A stretch of 64,000 bases of DNA from Nocardia farcinica (GTDB taxonomy: Bacteria; Actinomycetota; Actinomycetes; Mycobacteriales; Mycobacteriaceae). A program made the position numbers and the translations under genes. Location: contig NZ_LN868939.1 of the NCBI RefSeq assembly GCF_001182745.1, positions 868,001 to 932,000 of the forward strand, written 5' to 3'. Positions 1 through 8,518 of this stretch are shown piece by piece; the first letter of the stretch is position 1, and each line of letters starts with the position of its first letter. The notes under the pieces are model-generated. The model was given only the letters and a program-made list of their open reading frames with translations, was not told the origin of the DNA and made no database searches.

Positions 1-111
1 ACCATCACCGGCGAAGGCGTGGGCGCACCGGACATGACCAACCCGCTGGCCGGGCCCAGCACCGCCACCTTCGAGATCACCTTCGCCTGCACCGACATCG
101 TCGGCGCCTGA
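1..111 (+). CDS. C-terminal end of an unknown protein (5' end outside window)
   Basis: The first 37 codons read open in frame 1 and end at a TGA at 109-111. They give a 36-residue tail rich in Thr, Ala and Gly with one Cys near the end (ITFACTDIVGA). I do not recognise the family. The stop codon lies inside the first copy of a 77-bp tandem repeat, so the repeat begins exactly at the gene end. The start and most of the protein lie outside the window. Confidence 0.5.
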   Translation, partial: TITGEGVGAPDMTNPLAGPSTATFEITFACTDIVGA

Positions 112-275
112 GCGGGTCAGCGGCGGAGGCGGTAGCGAAGCGTCACCACGTAGGCCGCCCCGCTCAGGCGAAATCGGACACCGCCTGAGCGGGTTGCGGC
201 CGGAGGCGGTAGCGAAGCGTCACCACGTAGGCCGCTCCGCTCAGGCGAAATCGGACACCGCCTGAGCGGGTCAGC
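107..275. repeat. 77-bp tandem repeat, two full copies plus a partial third
   Basis: Copies run 107-183 and 184-260, and a third begins at 261 and fades after about 15 bases. Each copy starts CCTGAGCGGGT and carries GGAGGCGGTAGCGAAGCGTC and CACCACGTAGGCCGC, then the complementary arm CCGCTCAGG. Each unit can therefore fold into a hairpin about 60 nt long (CCTGAGCGG paired with CCGCTCAGG). The two copies differ at only a few positions. A diverged inverted copy lies at 8447-8502, so this is a dispersed element and not just a local duplication. It may act as a terminator for the upstream gene. Confidence 0.85.
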
Positions 276-379
276 GAAAACCGACGCAGCCCGGATTCTC
301 GGCTCCCCGTCGTCCCCCACCGGGACGACGGGGTGGCCCGGAACCCGGAACACCCATCCCACCCATCGAGGAGCACATC

Positions 380-1204
380 ATGATCCGCGCACTCCGCATC
401 GCCGTCGTCGTCGCCGCCCTGCTGGCCGTCGGCCTCTACCTGTGGCACGGCCTGACCTACGAACCCGTCAGCCGCTGGGAGCCGGGCATCACCGCCTGGG
501 CCAACGGCTACCTCGCCCTGCCGATCGTCGCCTTCGTCGCCGTGACGATGGTCTTCACCTACACCGCGATGGCCGGTGACCTGTTCGGCGGTGGCGTGCT
601 CCAGGCACTGACCGGCCGCAACACCGGCGCCTTCCGCGCCGGCCTGACCGGCTTGGGCACCGTGAAGTCGGTGCGGCAGACCGGGGTCCAGGTCAACGAC
701 CAGCCGCAGGTGCGCATCGAGTTCGGTGTGGAGGGTGCCGACGGCAAGGTCTTCGACGCCACCGCCCGCCTCGTCGTCCCGCTCACCGAGCTGGCCCTGC
801 TGCGGCCCGGCGTGGTGCTGCCGGTGCGGTACCTGCCGCACCGCACCGACACCGTGCAGGTCGACCTGTCCGGCGACACCGCCGAGGCGCAGCGGGTGAT
901 GAACCAGTCGATGATCCGCAAGGGCTTCACCACCGCGGCCAAGCTCGATATCGCCGCCCGCGGGATCGCCGCACAGGCCGTGGTGCAGTCGCTGGCGGTG
1001 ACCGGCCGGATCCGCGAGGGCTACGCCGAGGTGCGGATCGGCCTGGCCGTCACCCGCCCGGACGGCAGCACCTTCACCACCCGCACCGAGAAGTTCCTGC
1101 CGCCGGCGGGCGTCGCCAATGTGCAGGTCGGGCGGATCGTCCAGGTGCACTACCTGCCGGAGAACGAGAACGAGGTGGTGTTGTCGATCCCGGTGAACGC
1201 GTGA
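380..1204 (+). CDS. membrane-anchored protein with two DUF3592-like repeats
   Basis: This 274-residue protein has two N-terminal hydrophobic segments (about residues 5-24 and 45-66) followed by a soluble part. The soluble part contains two related beta-rich units. The first (about 90-165) ends in LPVRYLPHRTDTVQVD. The second (about 195-274) ends in VQVHYLPENENEVVLSIP. The recurring hydrophobic-x-YLP motif near the end of each unit resembles DUF3592-type domains, whose function is unknown. A GAGGAG ribosome-binding site at about 367-372 supports the ATG at 380. The gene stands alone downstream of the 77-bp repeat. Its role is probably in the envelope; no catalytic residues are evident. Confidence 0.7.
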   Translation: MIRALRIAVVVAALLAVGLYLWHGLTYEPVSRWEPGITAWANGYLALPIVAFVAVTMVFTYTAMAGDLFGGGVLQALTGRNTGAFRAGLTGLGTVKSVRQTGVQVNDQPQVRIEFGVEGADGKVFDATARLVVPLTELALLRPGVVLPVRYLPHRTDTVQVDLSGDTAEAQRVMNQSMIRKGFTTAAKLDIAARGIAAQAVVQSLAVTGRIREGYAEVRIGLAVTRPDGSTFTTRTEKFLPPAGVANVQVGRIVQVHYLPENENEVVLSIPVNA

Positions 1205-1334
1205 GCCCCCGGCCTACCCGGACCCGCCGCCGTTCCGCCCGCGCGCGTCGCCCGACGTTCGCGGACGGTCCGGCGGTGGGCCGGGTCGTCCGTGTTTCCG
1301 CAGGACCTGCCAGGACCGGGGCAATTGGTCGGAT

Positions 1335-1353
1335 GTTCACCGATGCGTTCCCT
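1335..1353 (+). promoter_or_regulatory. possible phosphate-regulator box upstream of the PhoX-type gene
   Basis: GTTCACC at 1335-1341 is followed by GTTCCCT at 1347-1353, giving a 12-base period. GTTCACC-type direct repeats are known binding sites of the actinobacterial phosphate regulator PhoP/RegX3, usually with an 11-base period, so the match is imperfect. A TCTAGC -10-like element follows about 20 bases downstream. The rest of 1205-1478 shows no gene that I can support. Confidence 0.25.
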
Positions 1354-1478
1354 GCGAATCGACTACGGCGTCTAGCGTGCCGCCGTCAGCTGTGTTCGGT
1401 GTGCCGGAGCGGGCGGCCCGCGTGCCGCGGTGCCGTCGTCACCGGCCACCGGACCGCTCAGCCCAGTCAGGAGTGATC

Positions 1479-3533
1479 GTGACCCCGAAGCCTCTCGCCC
1501 TCTTCGTCGCCCACGACGGCCGCTCGTCCCGCTCCGCGGTGACCTGCGAATACAAGTGCGCCAACGCCTGCTTCCACGAGGCGCCCAACACCTCCGGCGG
1601 TGAGTACTTCGGCGACATCGTCAGCTCCCTCAACCGGCGCGGCCTGCTCAAGGGCGGTGCGGCGGCGGTGCTGGCGGTCGGCGCGGCCGGCGTGCTCGCG
1701 GCCTGTGGCGACGACGAGCCCGCCCCGGCGGCGTCGGCGGGTGATCCGGGCACCGGCACCGATTTCACCGCGGTCACCCCCAACACCGAGGACGCGGTGG
1801 TCATCCCCGAGGGCTACGAGCAACAGGTGGTGATCCGCTGGGGCGACCCGATCTTCCCGGACGCCCCCGCCTTCGACTTCGAGAACCAGACCGCGGCCGC
1901 GCAGGCCCGACAGTTCGGTTACAACAACGACTTCGCCGCTCTGCTGCCCGTCGAGGGCCAGGCCAACCGGTACCTGCTGGTGGTCAACCACGAGTACACC
2001 ACCGGCCCGCAGATGTTCCGCGGCTACGACAAGAACGCGCCGACCGACGAGCAGATCGCGATCACGCTGGCCGCGCACGGTCTGTCGGTGGTGGAGGTCG
2101 AGGGCGAATCCGGTTCGGGCAGGCTGAAGCCCGTCTTCGGCAAGTACAACCGCCGCATCACCGCGACCACCGAATTCACCCTCACCGGTCCGGCCGCGGG
2201 CAGCGACCTGGTCAAGACCTCCGCCGACCCGACCGGCACCAAGGTCGCAGGCACCTTCGCCAACTGCGCGGGCGGCGTGACGCCCTGGGGCACCGTGCTC
2301 TCCGGCGAGGAGAACTTCCACGGCTATTTCGCCAACGGCGACAAGGTCACCGAGCCCACCGCGGCCGCCCGCCTGAAGCGCTACGGCTTCGCCGAGGGCG
2401 CCACCGCCAACCACTGGGAGCGCGCCGACAAGCGCTTCGATCTGGCGCAGGAACCCAACGAGGCCAACCGATTCGGCTACGTCGTCGAGGTCGACCCGTG
2501 GGACCCGGCATCGACACCGGTCAAGCACACCGCGCTGGGCAGGCTCAAGCACGAGGGCGCCACCATCCACGTGACCGCCGACGGTTCCGTGGTCTCCTAC
2601 ACCGGCGACGACGAGCGCTTCGACTACATGTACAAGTTCGTGTCGTCGCGCAAGATCCAGCCGGGCACGGGTGCGGCGAGCAGGCGCGCGAACATGACCA
2701 TCCTCACCGCGGGAACCCTCTACGTCGCCAAGCTCACCGGCGACCACGCGGACAAGATCGACGGCTCCGGCACGCTGCCCTCGGACAAGGGCTTCACCGG
2801 CACGGGCCGGTGGATTCCGCTTCTCGAATCCGACGGTGACGGCAAGGGCCGCTCGCTGGTGGAGGGCATGACCGCCGAGGAGGTGGCGGTGTTCACCCGC
2901 CTGGCCGCCGACAAGGTGGGCGCCACCAAGATGGACCGCCCCGAGGATTTCGAGGCCAACCCGGTGACCGGCAAGGTGTACGTCGCGTTGACCAACAACG
3001 ACAACCGCGGCAAGGAGGGCAAGGCCGCCGCCGACGAGGCCAACCCGCGCAACCTCAACAAGAACGGCCAGGTCCTCGAGATCGACGACGACCATACCGG
3101 CACCGAGTTCACCTGGTCGCTGCTGCTGGTCTGCGGTGATCCCAAGGCTGCCGACACCTACTACGCCGGTTTCGACAAGGACAAGGTCAGCCCGATCTCC
3201 TGCCCGGACAACCTGGCCTTCGACCAGTACGGCAACCTGTGGATCTCCACCGACGGCAACGCGCTGAAGTCCAACGACGGCCTGTTCTCGGTGGTGCTCG
3301 AGGGGGCCGCCCGCGGCGAGACCAAGCAGTTCCTCACCGTGCCGCGCGGCGCGGAGACCTGCGGGCCGATCGTCACCGAGTCGCGGGTGCTGGTCTGCGT
3401 GCAGCATCCCGGCGAGGAGGACGACGCGACGCCGGACAACCCCGCCTCGCACTGGCCCGACGGCGGCAGCGCGCAGCCGCGGCCCTCGGTGGTCGCGGTG
3501 TGGCGTGCCGGTGGCGGGCGGATCGGCGTCTGA
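1479..3533 (+). CDS. PhoX-family (DUF839) phosphatase-like protein, Tat-exported
   Basis: This 684-residue protein belongs to the PhoX/DUF839 family of exported, calcium- and iron-dependent phosphatases that release phosphate from organic esters. The family-typical N-terminus precedes the signal (TCEYKCANAC, residues about 22-31; EYFGDIV). A twin-arginine motif, NRRGLLKGG, then precedes a hydrophobic stretch ending in AACG near residue 80, which could also be lipidated. The rest is the beta-propeller domain, with repeated acidic segments such as GEENFHGYF, YTGDDERFDYMYKF and CPDNLAFDQYGNLWISTDG. The start was set at the GTG at 1479 because AGGAG lies at 1469-1473 and the family's opening residues follow. 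The gene ends 9 bases from the converging lysozyme gene. The annotation as phosphatase rests on family only. Confidence 0.85.
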   Translation: MTPKPLALFVAHDGRSSRSAVTCEYKCANACFHEAPNTSGGEYFGDIVSSLNRRGLLKGGAAAVLAVGAAGVLAACGDDEPAPAASAGDPGTGTDFTAVTPNTEDAVVIPEGYEQQVVIRWGDPIFPDAPAFDFENQTAAAQARQFGYNNDFAALLPVEGQANRYLLVVNHEYTTGPQMFRGYDKNAPTDEQIAITLAAHGLSVVEVEGESGSGRLKPVFGKYNRRITATTEFTLTGPAAGSDLVKTSADPTGTKVAGTFANCAGGVTPWGTVLSGEENFHGYFANGDKVTEPTAAARLKRYGFAEGATANHWERADKRFDLAQEPNEANRFGYVVEVDPWDPASTPVKHTALGRLKHEGATIHVTADGSVVSYTGDDERFDYMYKFVSSRKIQPGTGAASRRANMTILTAGTLYVAKLTGDHADKIDGSGTLPSDKGFTGTGRWIPLLESDGDGKGRSLVEGMTAEEVAVFTRLAADKVGATKMDRPEDFEANPVTGKVYVALTNNDNRGKEGKAAADEANPRNLNKNGQVLEIDDDHTGTEFTWSLLLVCGDPKAADTYYAGFDKDKVSPISCPDNLAFDQYGNLWISTDGNALKSNDGLFSVVLEGAARGETKQFLTVPRGAETCGPIVTESRVLVCVQHPGEEDDATPDNPASHWPDGGSAQPRPSVVAVWRAGGGRIGV

Positions 3534-3542
3534 CCCGGCGGG

Positions 3543-4283
3543 TCAGCTGCTGCCGAACAGCCCGCCCATGTTGGCGTAGCGGGCGAAATCGCCCTGGGCG
3601 CCGCTGTAGACGTTGAGGTCGGTCGGGCCCGCGATGCCGGGCACCGACCCGCTGTCGGTGGTCTGCCAGAACGTCCAGGTCGGCCAGCCGCCCGGCACCT
3701 CGGGCTGCGCGTTGCCCCGGTAGTCGGCGATCCACAGCGGATAGCCGGTGAACTGGTCGGTGTCGGCCATGGCGGTGCGCCAGAACGTCGGATAGGTGTA
3801 GATGATCGGCACCCGGCCGGTCAGGGCGCGCACGGTGTTCAGGTAGCGGTGCGTCCAGTCGATGAGGGCGGCCGGGGCCAGCCCGCCGGAGTGTTCCAGG
3901 TCGAGCACCGGCGGCAGGTCCAGCGGGCCGTTCTGACCGAGCACGGTCGCGGCGTAGAGCGCGGCCTGCGGCTCGGGCGGCAGCTCGGGGCGGGCGTAAT
4001 GGTAGGTGCCGCGGGCGACACCCGCGGCCCGCATGAGCAGGCTGTCCGGCACGAAATAGGGGTTGACGTAGCCGAGGCCCTCGGTCGCCTTCACCATGGC
4101 GAAATCGTGGCCGGCGCGCTTGACGGCGAACCAGTCGATCAGCCTGCCGTCGATGTGCTGCCAGGAGGACACGTCGGGTCCGGTCGGTGCGGCCGCCGCG
4201 GGTGCGGTCGCGGCGAGGAGGCCGCCGAGGGTGAGCGCGGACAACGCCAGGGCGCGGGTCGATCTGCGGGAGCTGCGGTCCAT
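3543..4283 (-). CDS. secreted GH25 lysozyme-type muramidase
   Basis: This 246-residue protein starts with a Sec signal peptide (MDRSSRRST, then a hydrophobic core ending TAPAAAAP). A complete glycoside hydrolase family 25 barrel follows. Family landmarks are GPDVSSWQ near the mature N-terminus (first catalytic Asp), FAMVKATEG, GTYHYARP, and PPVLDLEHSG, which carries the catalytic Asp-x-Glu pair. IIYTYPTFW and WTFWQTT lie near the end. The enzyme is expected to cut the MurNAc-GlcNAc linkage of peptidoglycan outside the membrane. The ATG at 4283 was chosen because the signal peptide begins there. The family typically spans about 200-220 residues, so the domain is full length. It may serve in wall turnover or against competitors; context does not decide. 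Confidence 0.88.
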   Translation of the reverse strand: MDRSSRRSTRALALSALTLGGLLAATAPAAAAPTGPDVSSWQHIDGRLIDWFAVKRAGHDFAMVKATEGLGYVNPYFVPDSLLMRAAGVARGTYHYARPELPPEPQAALYAATVLGQNGPLDLPPVLDLEHSGGLAPAALIDWTHRYLNTVRALTGRVPIIYTYPTFWRTAMADTDQFTGYPLWIADYRGNAQPEVPGGWPTWTFWQTTDSGSVPGIAGPTDLNVYSGAQGDFARYANMGGLFGSS

Positions 4284-4378
4284 GCCGGACGACGATAGCC
4301 ACGGCGACGCGCGGGTGACCAGCACCGCGCGCGAGTGTTGCCCAGTGTTCACTCCACGGCGTGCACTCCCTTCGGCGC

Positions 4379-5263
4379 TCACTCCCGTCGGGGTTCACTC
4401 CCGTCGGCCGACCCGTTCCGCCGGGCCGCGTATTGATCGCCGCGGTAGTCCAGCAGGGCCGCCGTCCACCCGGGTAGGCCGCCCGGCACCGGCCACGCCA
4501 TCGTGCGCTCGTGGCCGTAGGCGAACCGGGCCATCCCCGCGCTCATCCGCGCGGTGACGTCGCGGCGTTCCCGCTCGTCGCGCAGCCCGGCCAGCACCCG
4601 GCGCTGATGATCGATGGCGCCGAGGATCGCGTCGGTCTGCTTCTGCATGCTCCAGCCACGCGCGAGCACGATCGAGGCGGGTTCGTGCCCCTCGGCCAGG
4701 GCCGCCACCGCACGGTCGTGCCCGTCGAGGATCACCCAGCCGTCGAAGCCCGACACCTCCCACAGCAGCACCGGCGCCAGCGTGCCCGCCCGGGCTCGCC
4801 GCCGCGCCGCCGCCAGCTCCGGTGCGTCCGGATCGGTGAGCGGCCGCAGCGGGATGATCGCGGTGCAGCCGCGCCGCCAGGCCAGGTAACCGCCCGGCCA
4901 GTCGCGGATGAACTCGCCGTGCCAGGTGCCGTGGGTGAGCGTCGACCGGTATTCGAGCAGCCAGCGCCCCGGGTGCAGCGGCCCGTTGTCGGCGGCGGAG
5001 AGCGCATCGGCGAACCCGGACAGCCACTGCTGCTCGGTGCCCGTCTCCGCGGGGTCCAGCGGTGGCAGCGGCGAGCGGTAGCCGACCCGGCGGAACAGCT
5101 CCACGCCGGTCCGATCGCCGTCGATGCGGCCGAGCAGGATCGCCCGCCCGCACTGGCGCAACAGCATCCGATCGGTGCCTGCCACCTCCATGTGCAGCGG
5201 CGGCGGCAGCAGCGGGCCCGTCGAGGTCAGGACGACGGCGTCGTCCAGGTCCTGTCTTCGCAT
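4379..5263 (-). CDS. unknown protein co-transcribed with glucosylglycerate hydrolase
   Basis: This 294-residue protein is not recognised. It has no signal peptide and no membrane segment. Its middle contains GWVILDGHDRAVAA (about residues 183-196), which resembles the DGHHR-like motif of ParB/sulfiredoxin-type nucleotide-binding folds. The N-terminal part is rich in Arg, Leu and Pro. It lies 3 bases downstream of the ggh stop, so both are very likely made from one message. That suggests an accessory role in glucosylglycerate or related sugar metabolism, but this is inference from position only. Confidence 0.6.
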   Translation of the reverse strand: MRRQDLDDAVVLTSTGPLLPPPLHMEVAGTDRMLLRQCGRAILLGRIDGDRTGVELFRRVGYRSPLPPLDPAETGTEQQWLSGFADALSAADNGPLHPGRWLLEYRSTLTHGTWHGEFIRDWPGGYLAWRRGCTAIIPLRPLTDPDAPELAAARRRARAGTLAPVLLWEVSGFDGWVILDGHDRAVAALAEGHEPASIVLARGWSMQKQTDAILGAIDHQRRVLAGLRDERERRDVTARMSAGMARFAYGHERTMAWPVPGGLPGWTAALLDYRGDQYAARRNGSADGSEPRRE

Positions 5264-5266
5264 GGG

Positions 5267-6604
5267 TCAGCCGAGCCAATCCAGTACCGAGGCGGCGGTC
5301 CAGGACTGCTGCATGCTGCCCAGCGGCTCGCCGGTGAACGGCTCGTAGTACTCGGCGAAGCTGCCGTCACTGGCCTGGCGAAGGCCCTCCGCGCGCAACA
5401 TGAAAGCCCGCTCGGCCCAGCCGCGGCGGGCGAACACCCAGGAGAACAGCCAGCTCATCACCGGCCAGACCGGGCCGCGCCAGTACTCACGCGGCCGGAA
5501 ATCCCGCGAGACCGGCGAGGTGGACGGCGGCAGCGCGTACCGCAGATCCGGGTGCCCGCAGAAGCGCGGGCCCTCGAACAGGCGCAGCAGACTGCGTTCG
5601 GTGTCGCGCGGCAGGCCGCCGCACAGCAGCGGCGCGAAGCCGGCCAGCGTCTCGGTGCCGATCCAGCGCCCCAGCCGCACGTCGTAGTCGCGGGCCACCC
5701 CGGTGCGCGCATCGGTCGTGGCGATCACCCCGGCGCGGAACCGCTCCGCCCACCCGTGCAGCTCGCGCACGTCGGCGTTGGGCTGCTTGTACTCCTCGCC
5801 GATGTGGGCGAGCACCTCGCAGGCCAGCGCGAAGATCGCCGTGACGAACACGTCCTGCACCGCGAAGCTCATGGTGGAAGCCAGCTGGTAGTCGTCGTAG
5901 CCCGCGCGGCGCATCTGTTCGACCAGCCACAGGTACCGGTCGTACTCGCGGTCGGTCGGACGCTGCGTCGGATCGGACACCACCAGCACGTCGGCGCGGC
6001 GGTAGGGCGGCAGATCGCCGGGCACGACATTGTCGTAGGCACGGTCCCAGCGCGGCGAGTTGTCCATCCCGGACTCCCAGCCGTGATAGAGCGTGATGCG
6101 CCCGCTCTCCTTGGGGTCACGCGCGGTGGCCAGCCAGCGATGCCAGCGCACCAGATCCGGCCAGCGGCGGTTGAGGAATTCCTCGGCGATCGCCCGGGTG
6201 GTGCGGCCGTGCCTGCGGGAATGGTCGAGGATGCGCTGTACTGCGATGGCGTGCACCGGCGGCTGGGTGATCCCGGAGGTGTCGAAGTGCTCGGGGGCGT
6301 TGGCGGCCAGCGCGCGGCACTCCCAGCGGGCCGGGCCGGGGAAATAACCGTCCACGCCGTTGGCGAACACGATGTGCGGGATCATCCCGTTCTTCCACTG
6401 CGCCGACAGCAGCGTGTCCAGTTCGACGACCGCGCGTTCGACACTCAGCGGCGCCAGCCCGACGGCGACGAAGGCCGCGTCCCAGCTCCACATGTGCGGA
6501 TACAGCCGCGGCGCCGCGCTGGTCATCGTGCCCAGGTCGTTGCCCCGCAGCAGATACGCGGCGCGTGCCGCGAGCTGGGTGGGGGTGAAACCCGGATGTG
6601 CCAT
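5267..6604 (-). CDS. ggh: glucosylglycerate hydrolase (GH63-like)
   Basis: This 445-residue protein closely follows, as I remember it, the Mycobacterium hassiacum glucosylglycerate hydrolase, which splits glucosylglycerate (and mannosylglycerate) into sugar and glycerate when nitrogen becomes available again. Shared blocks include FTPTQLAARAAYLLRGNDLG at the N-terminus, YPHMWSWDAAFVA, NGMIPHIVFANGVDGYFPGP, LYHGWESGMDNSPRWD, RPREYWRGPVWP and GSFAEYYEPFTGEPLGSM. WDAAF and the SGMDNSPRWD region carry the acidic catalytic residues in this (alpha/alpha)6-barrel family. The ATG at 6604 gives the family length; AGGGGG directly abuts it, which is unusually close spacing. It heads a two-gene unit. The glycerate produced could feed the glycerate kinase at 24582. 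Confidence 0.9.
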   Translation of the reverse strand: MAHPGFTPTQLAARAAYLLRGNDLGTMTSAAPRLYPHMWSWDAAFVAVGLAPLSVERAVVELDTLLSAQWKNGMIPHIVFANGVDGYFPGPARWECRALAANAPEHFDTSGITQPPVHAIAVQRILDHSRRHGRTTRAIAEEFLNRRWPDLVRWHRWLATARDPKESGRITLYHGWESGMDNSPRWDRAYDNVVPGDLPPYRRADVLVVSDPTQRPTDREYDRYLWLVEQMRRAGYDDYQLASTMSFAVQDVFVTAIFALACEVLAHIGEEYKQPNADVRELHGWAERFRAGVIATTDARTGVARDYDVRLGRWIGTETLAGFAPLLCGGLPRDTERSLLRLFEGPRFCGHPDLRYALPPSTSPVSRDFRPREYWRGPVWPVMSWLFSWVFARRGWAERAFMLRAEGLRQASDGSFAEYYEPFTGEPLGSMQQSWTAASVLDWLG

Positions 6605-6802
6605 CCCCCTATTCTGCGGTGCGACCGGCAAGTACGCCTGTTCAGCGGTGGGTTCGTCCGGTACGTGCCGGTTCTCGACCGGCCGATGTGCGGCGGTTGT
6701 CACTTCTCGCGTTGCCCCGTCCCTGGCGATGGATTGGTTCCGGTATCCGCATCGTCGGGCGGCGCCGCCGTGCTACGCGATCGGCACACTACCGTGGGGC
6801 CC

Positions 6803-7507
6803 ATGACGACCGCTGTGACGAGCCTGCCGAAGCCCACCGCGTTGATCACCGGCGCCAGCCGCGGTCTCGGCGCCGCCATCGCGCGCGAACTCGCGCCGAC
6901 CCACGACCTGCTGCTCGGCGCCCGCACCGCCGACTCGCTGCGCGCGGTGCTCGACGAACTGCCCGGCGCGAGCGCCTGGCCGGTGGAACTGACCGACTAC
7001 GAAGCGGTCGCCGCCGCCACCGAACCCATCCGCCGCCTCGATGTGCTCGTGCACAACGCGGGCGTCGCCGACCTCGGCACCATCGCCGAATCCTCGGTGG
7101 CGCAATGGCGTACCACGCTGGAGGCCAACCTGATCGCGGTCGCCGAATTGACCAGGCTGCTGCTGCCCGCCCTGCGCGCGGCCGAAGGCCATGTGGTGCT
7201 GATCAATTCGGGCGCCGGGCTGCGCGCCAACGCGGGCTGGGGCTCCTACGCCGCGAGCAAATTCGGCCTGCGCGCCTTCGGTGACGCGCTACGCCTGGAG
7301 GAACCGACGCTGCGGGTCACCTCGGTGCATCCGGGCCGCATCGACACCGACATGCAGCGCGCGATCGTCGCCGACGAGGGCCGCGAATACCGACCCGAGG
7401 AATTCCTGACCCCCGAGACCGTCGCCCGCGCCGTCCGCCACGCGGTGGAGACTCCGCGCGACGGGCATCCCACCGAGATCGTGCTCCGCCCGACGCCGCC
7501 GCGCTGA
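6803..7507 (+). CDS. short-chain dehydrogenase/reductase
   Basis: This 234-residue protein has the classical SDR layout: TGASRGLG at about residues 16-23 (NAD(P) binding), HNAGVAD at about 80, LINSGAG with the catalytic Ser, and YAASKFG with the Tyr-x3-Lys pair, then HPGRIDTD after the active site. The basic residue following the glycine motif favours NADPH over NADH. Its substrate cannot be read from the sequence. It is divergent from ggh across about 200 bases with no gene. It is somewhat short for the family but complete. Confidence 0.85.
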   Translation: MTTAVTSLPKPTALITGASRGLGAAIARELAPTHDLLLGARTADSLRAVLDELPGASAWPVELTDYEAVAAATEPIRRLDVLVHNAGVADLGTIAESSVAQWRTTLEANLIAVAELTRLLLPALRAAEGHVVLINSGAGLRANAGWGSYAASKFGLRAFGDALRLEEPTLRVTSVHPGRIDTDMQRAIVADEGREYRPEEFLTPETVARAVRHAVETPRDGHPTEIVLRPTPPR

Positions 7508-7630
7508 CTCGACACCGCCGGATAACCGGATGGTTGCGCGGAATCCGCCACCGACTCACCTATCATCCGTACCGTGCCGCGGGACCGGTCGTGAGCCCCG
7601 GCGCGCCGGCGGCGAGCATGCGAGGTGGGG

Positions 7631-8436
7631 ATGGTGGAGAGGCGACAGCTGCTGTCGATGATCGCGGCGGGCACCGCCCTGTTGCTGACTGGTTGCACTG
7701 CGGCGAGTGAGGCCGCCGACAGTGCCGTCGACGCCGCCGCGCCCCCGTGCCGCCCGCGCCCCCAGAGCCGCCGGCCCCGCTGCTGCCGCCCCCGCCGGGC
7801 GGCCCGCGCACGCCCATCGGCCGCACCACCATCACCGCGCTGCCCGGCCCCGGCACCAACCTCGCCCTCACCGTGGACGACGGTGCCAGCCCCGAGGTGG
7901 TGGGCGCCTACCTCCGGTTCGCCCGCGACACCGGCGCCCGCTTCACCTTCTTCGTCACCGCGCACTACGAGTCGTGGACCATCCACCGCGCCGAACTGGC
8001 GCCGCTGGTGGAATCCGGGCAGATCCAGCTCGCCAACCACACCTGGAGCCACGCCGACCTCACCGCCGTCTCGCGGACGGCCGTCGCCGAGGAACTGTCG
8101 CGCGCACAATCGTTCCTGCGCAACACCTTCGGCGTGGACGGCACGCCCTACTACCGGCCACCCTTCGGCAGGCACAACGCCGCGGTCGACGCGGTCGCCG
8201 CCGATCTCGGCTACACCGTGCCGACCATGTGGTACGGCTCGCTGTCGGACTCCGGCCTGATCACCGAGGAGTTCCTCGTCGAATGCGCGCACCGCTGGTT
8301 CAACCCGCAGGCCATTGTCATCGGCCACGCCAACGCGCCCACCGTCACGAAATGCTACGGGCAGCTCGTGGACATCATCCGTGCGCGCAACCTGTCGATG
8401 GTCACGCTGAACGACGTCCTGGAACCGCCCGCGTAA
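7631..8436 (+). CDS. polysaccharide deacetylase lipoprotein with apparent frameshift
   Basis: A lipoprotein signal (MVERRQLLSMIAAGTALLLT, then Gly-Cys; lipobox LTGC) opens in frame 2 behind a GAGGTGGGG ribosome-binding site. A NodB-type deacetylase domain follows in frame 1 and runs to 8436. Deacetylase motifs are LALTVDDGASPE (the metal/base Asp pair; most relatives have FDDG), LANHTWSHADL (metal-binding His pair) and RPPFGRHN. The frames join if one C is added or lost in the five-C run at 7742-7746, giving a Pro-rich linker of the kind usual between lipid anchor and enzyme. If the sequence is correct, translation could restart at the GTG at 7747, giving an enzyme without an export signal. 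Expected role: removal of acetyl groups from peptidoglycan or another surface polysaccharide. Confidence 0.75.
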
Positions 8437-8446
8437 ACGGGGGCAC

Positions 8447-8502
8447 CGGGGCGGCCTGCGTGGTGGCGCTGCGCTGCCGCCTCCGGCCGCTGACCGCTCA
8501 GG
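8447..8502 (-). repeat. diverged inverted copy of the 77-bp element
   Basis: Read on the minus strand from 8502, this stretch goes CCTGAGCGGTCAGCGGCCGG and then carries AGGCGGCAGCGCAGCGCCAC and CACGCAGGCCGCCCC. It matches the units at 107-260 with only a few substitutions and one small indel. It sits between the converging deacetylase and leuS genes, within the 82-base gap. The position suggests a bidirectional terminator or a mobile hairpin element; the sequence alone does not decide. Confidence 0.75.
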
Positions 8503-8518
8503 ATGTGCCAACCCCCGG

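Noticed and set aside
4511..7507. Very long plus-strand open frame opposite the unknown gene and ggh
   Set aside because: It is a G/C-driven shadow of well-supported minus-strand genes, rich in Arg, Gly and Pro, with no domains. Its last part merely merges in frame with the real SDR at 6803-7507.
7742..8260. Continuation of the lipoprotein-signal frame beyond the C run
   Set aside because: Downstream of 7746 it becomes Arg/Pro/Ser-rich nonsense, while the conserved deacetylase motifs are in the other frame.
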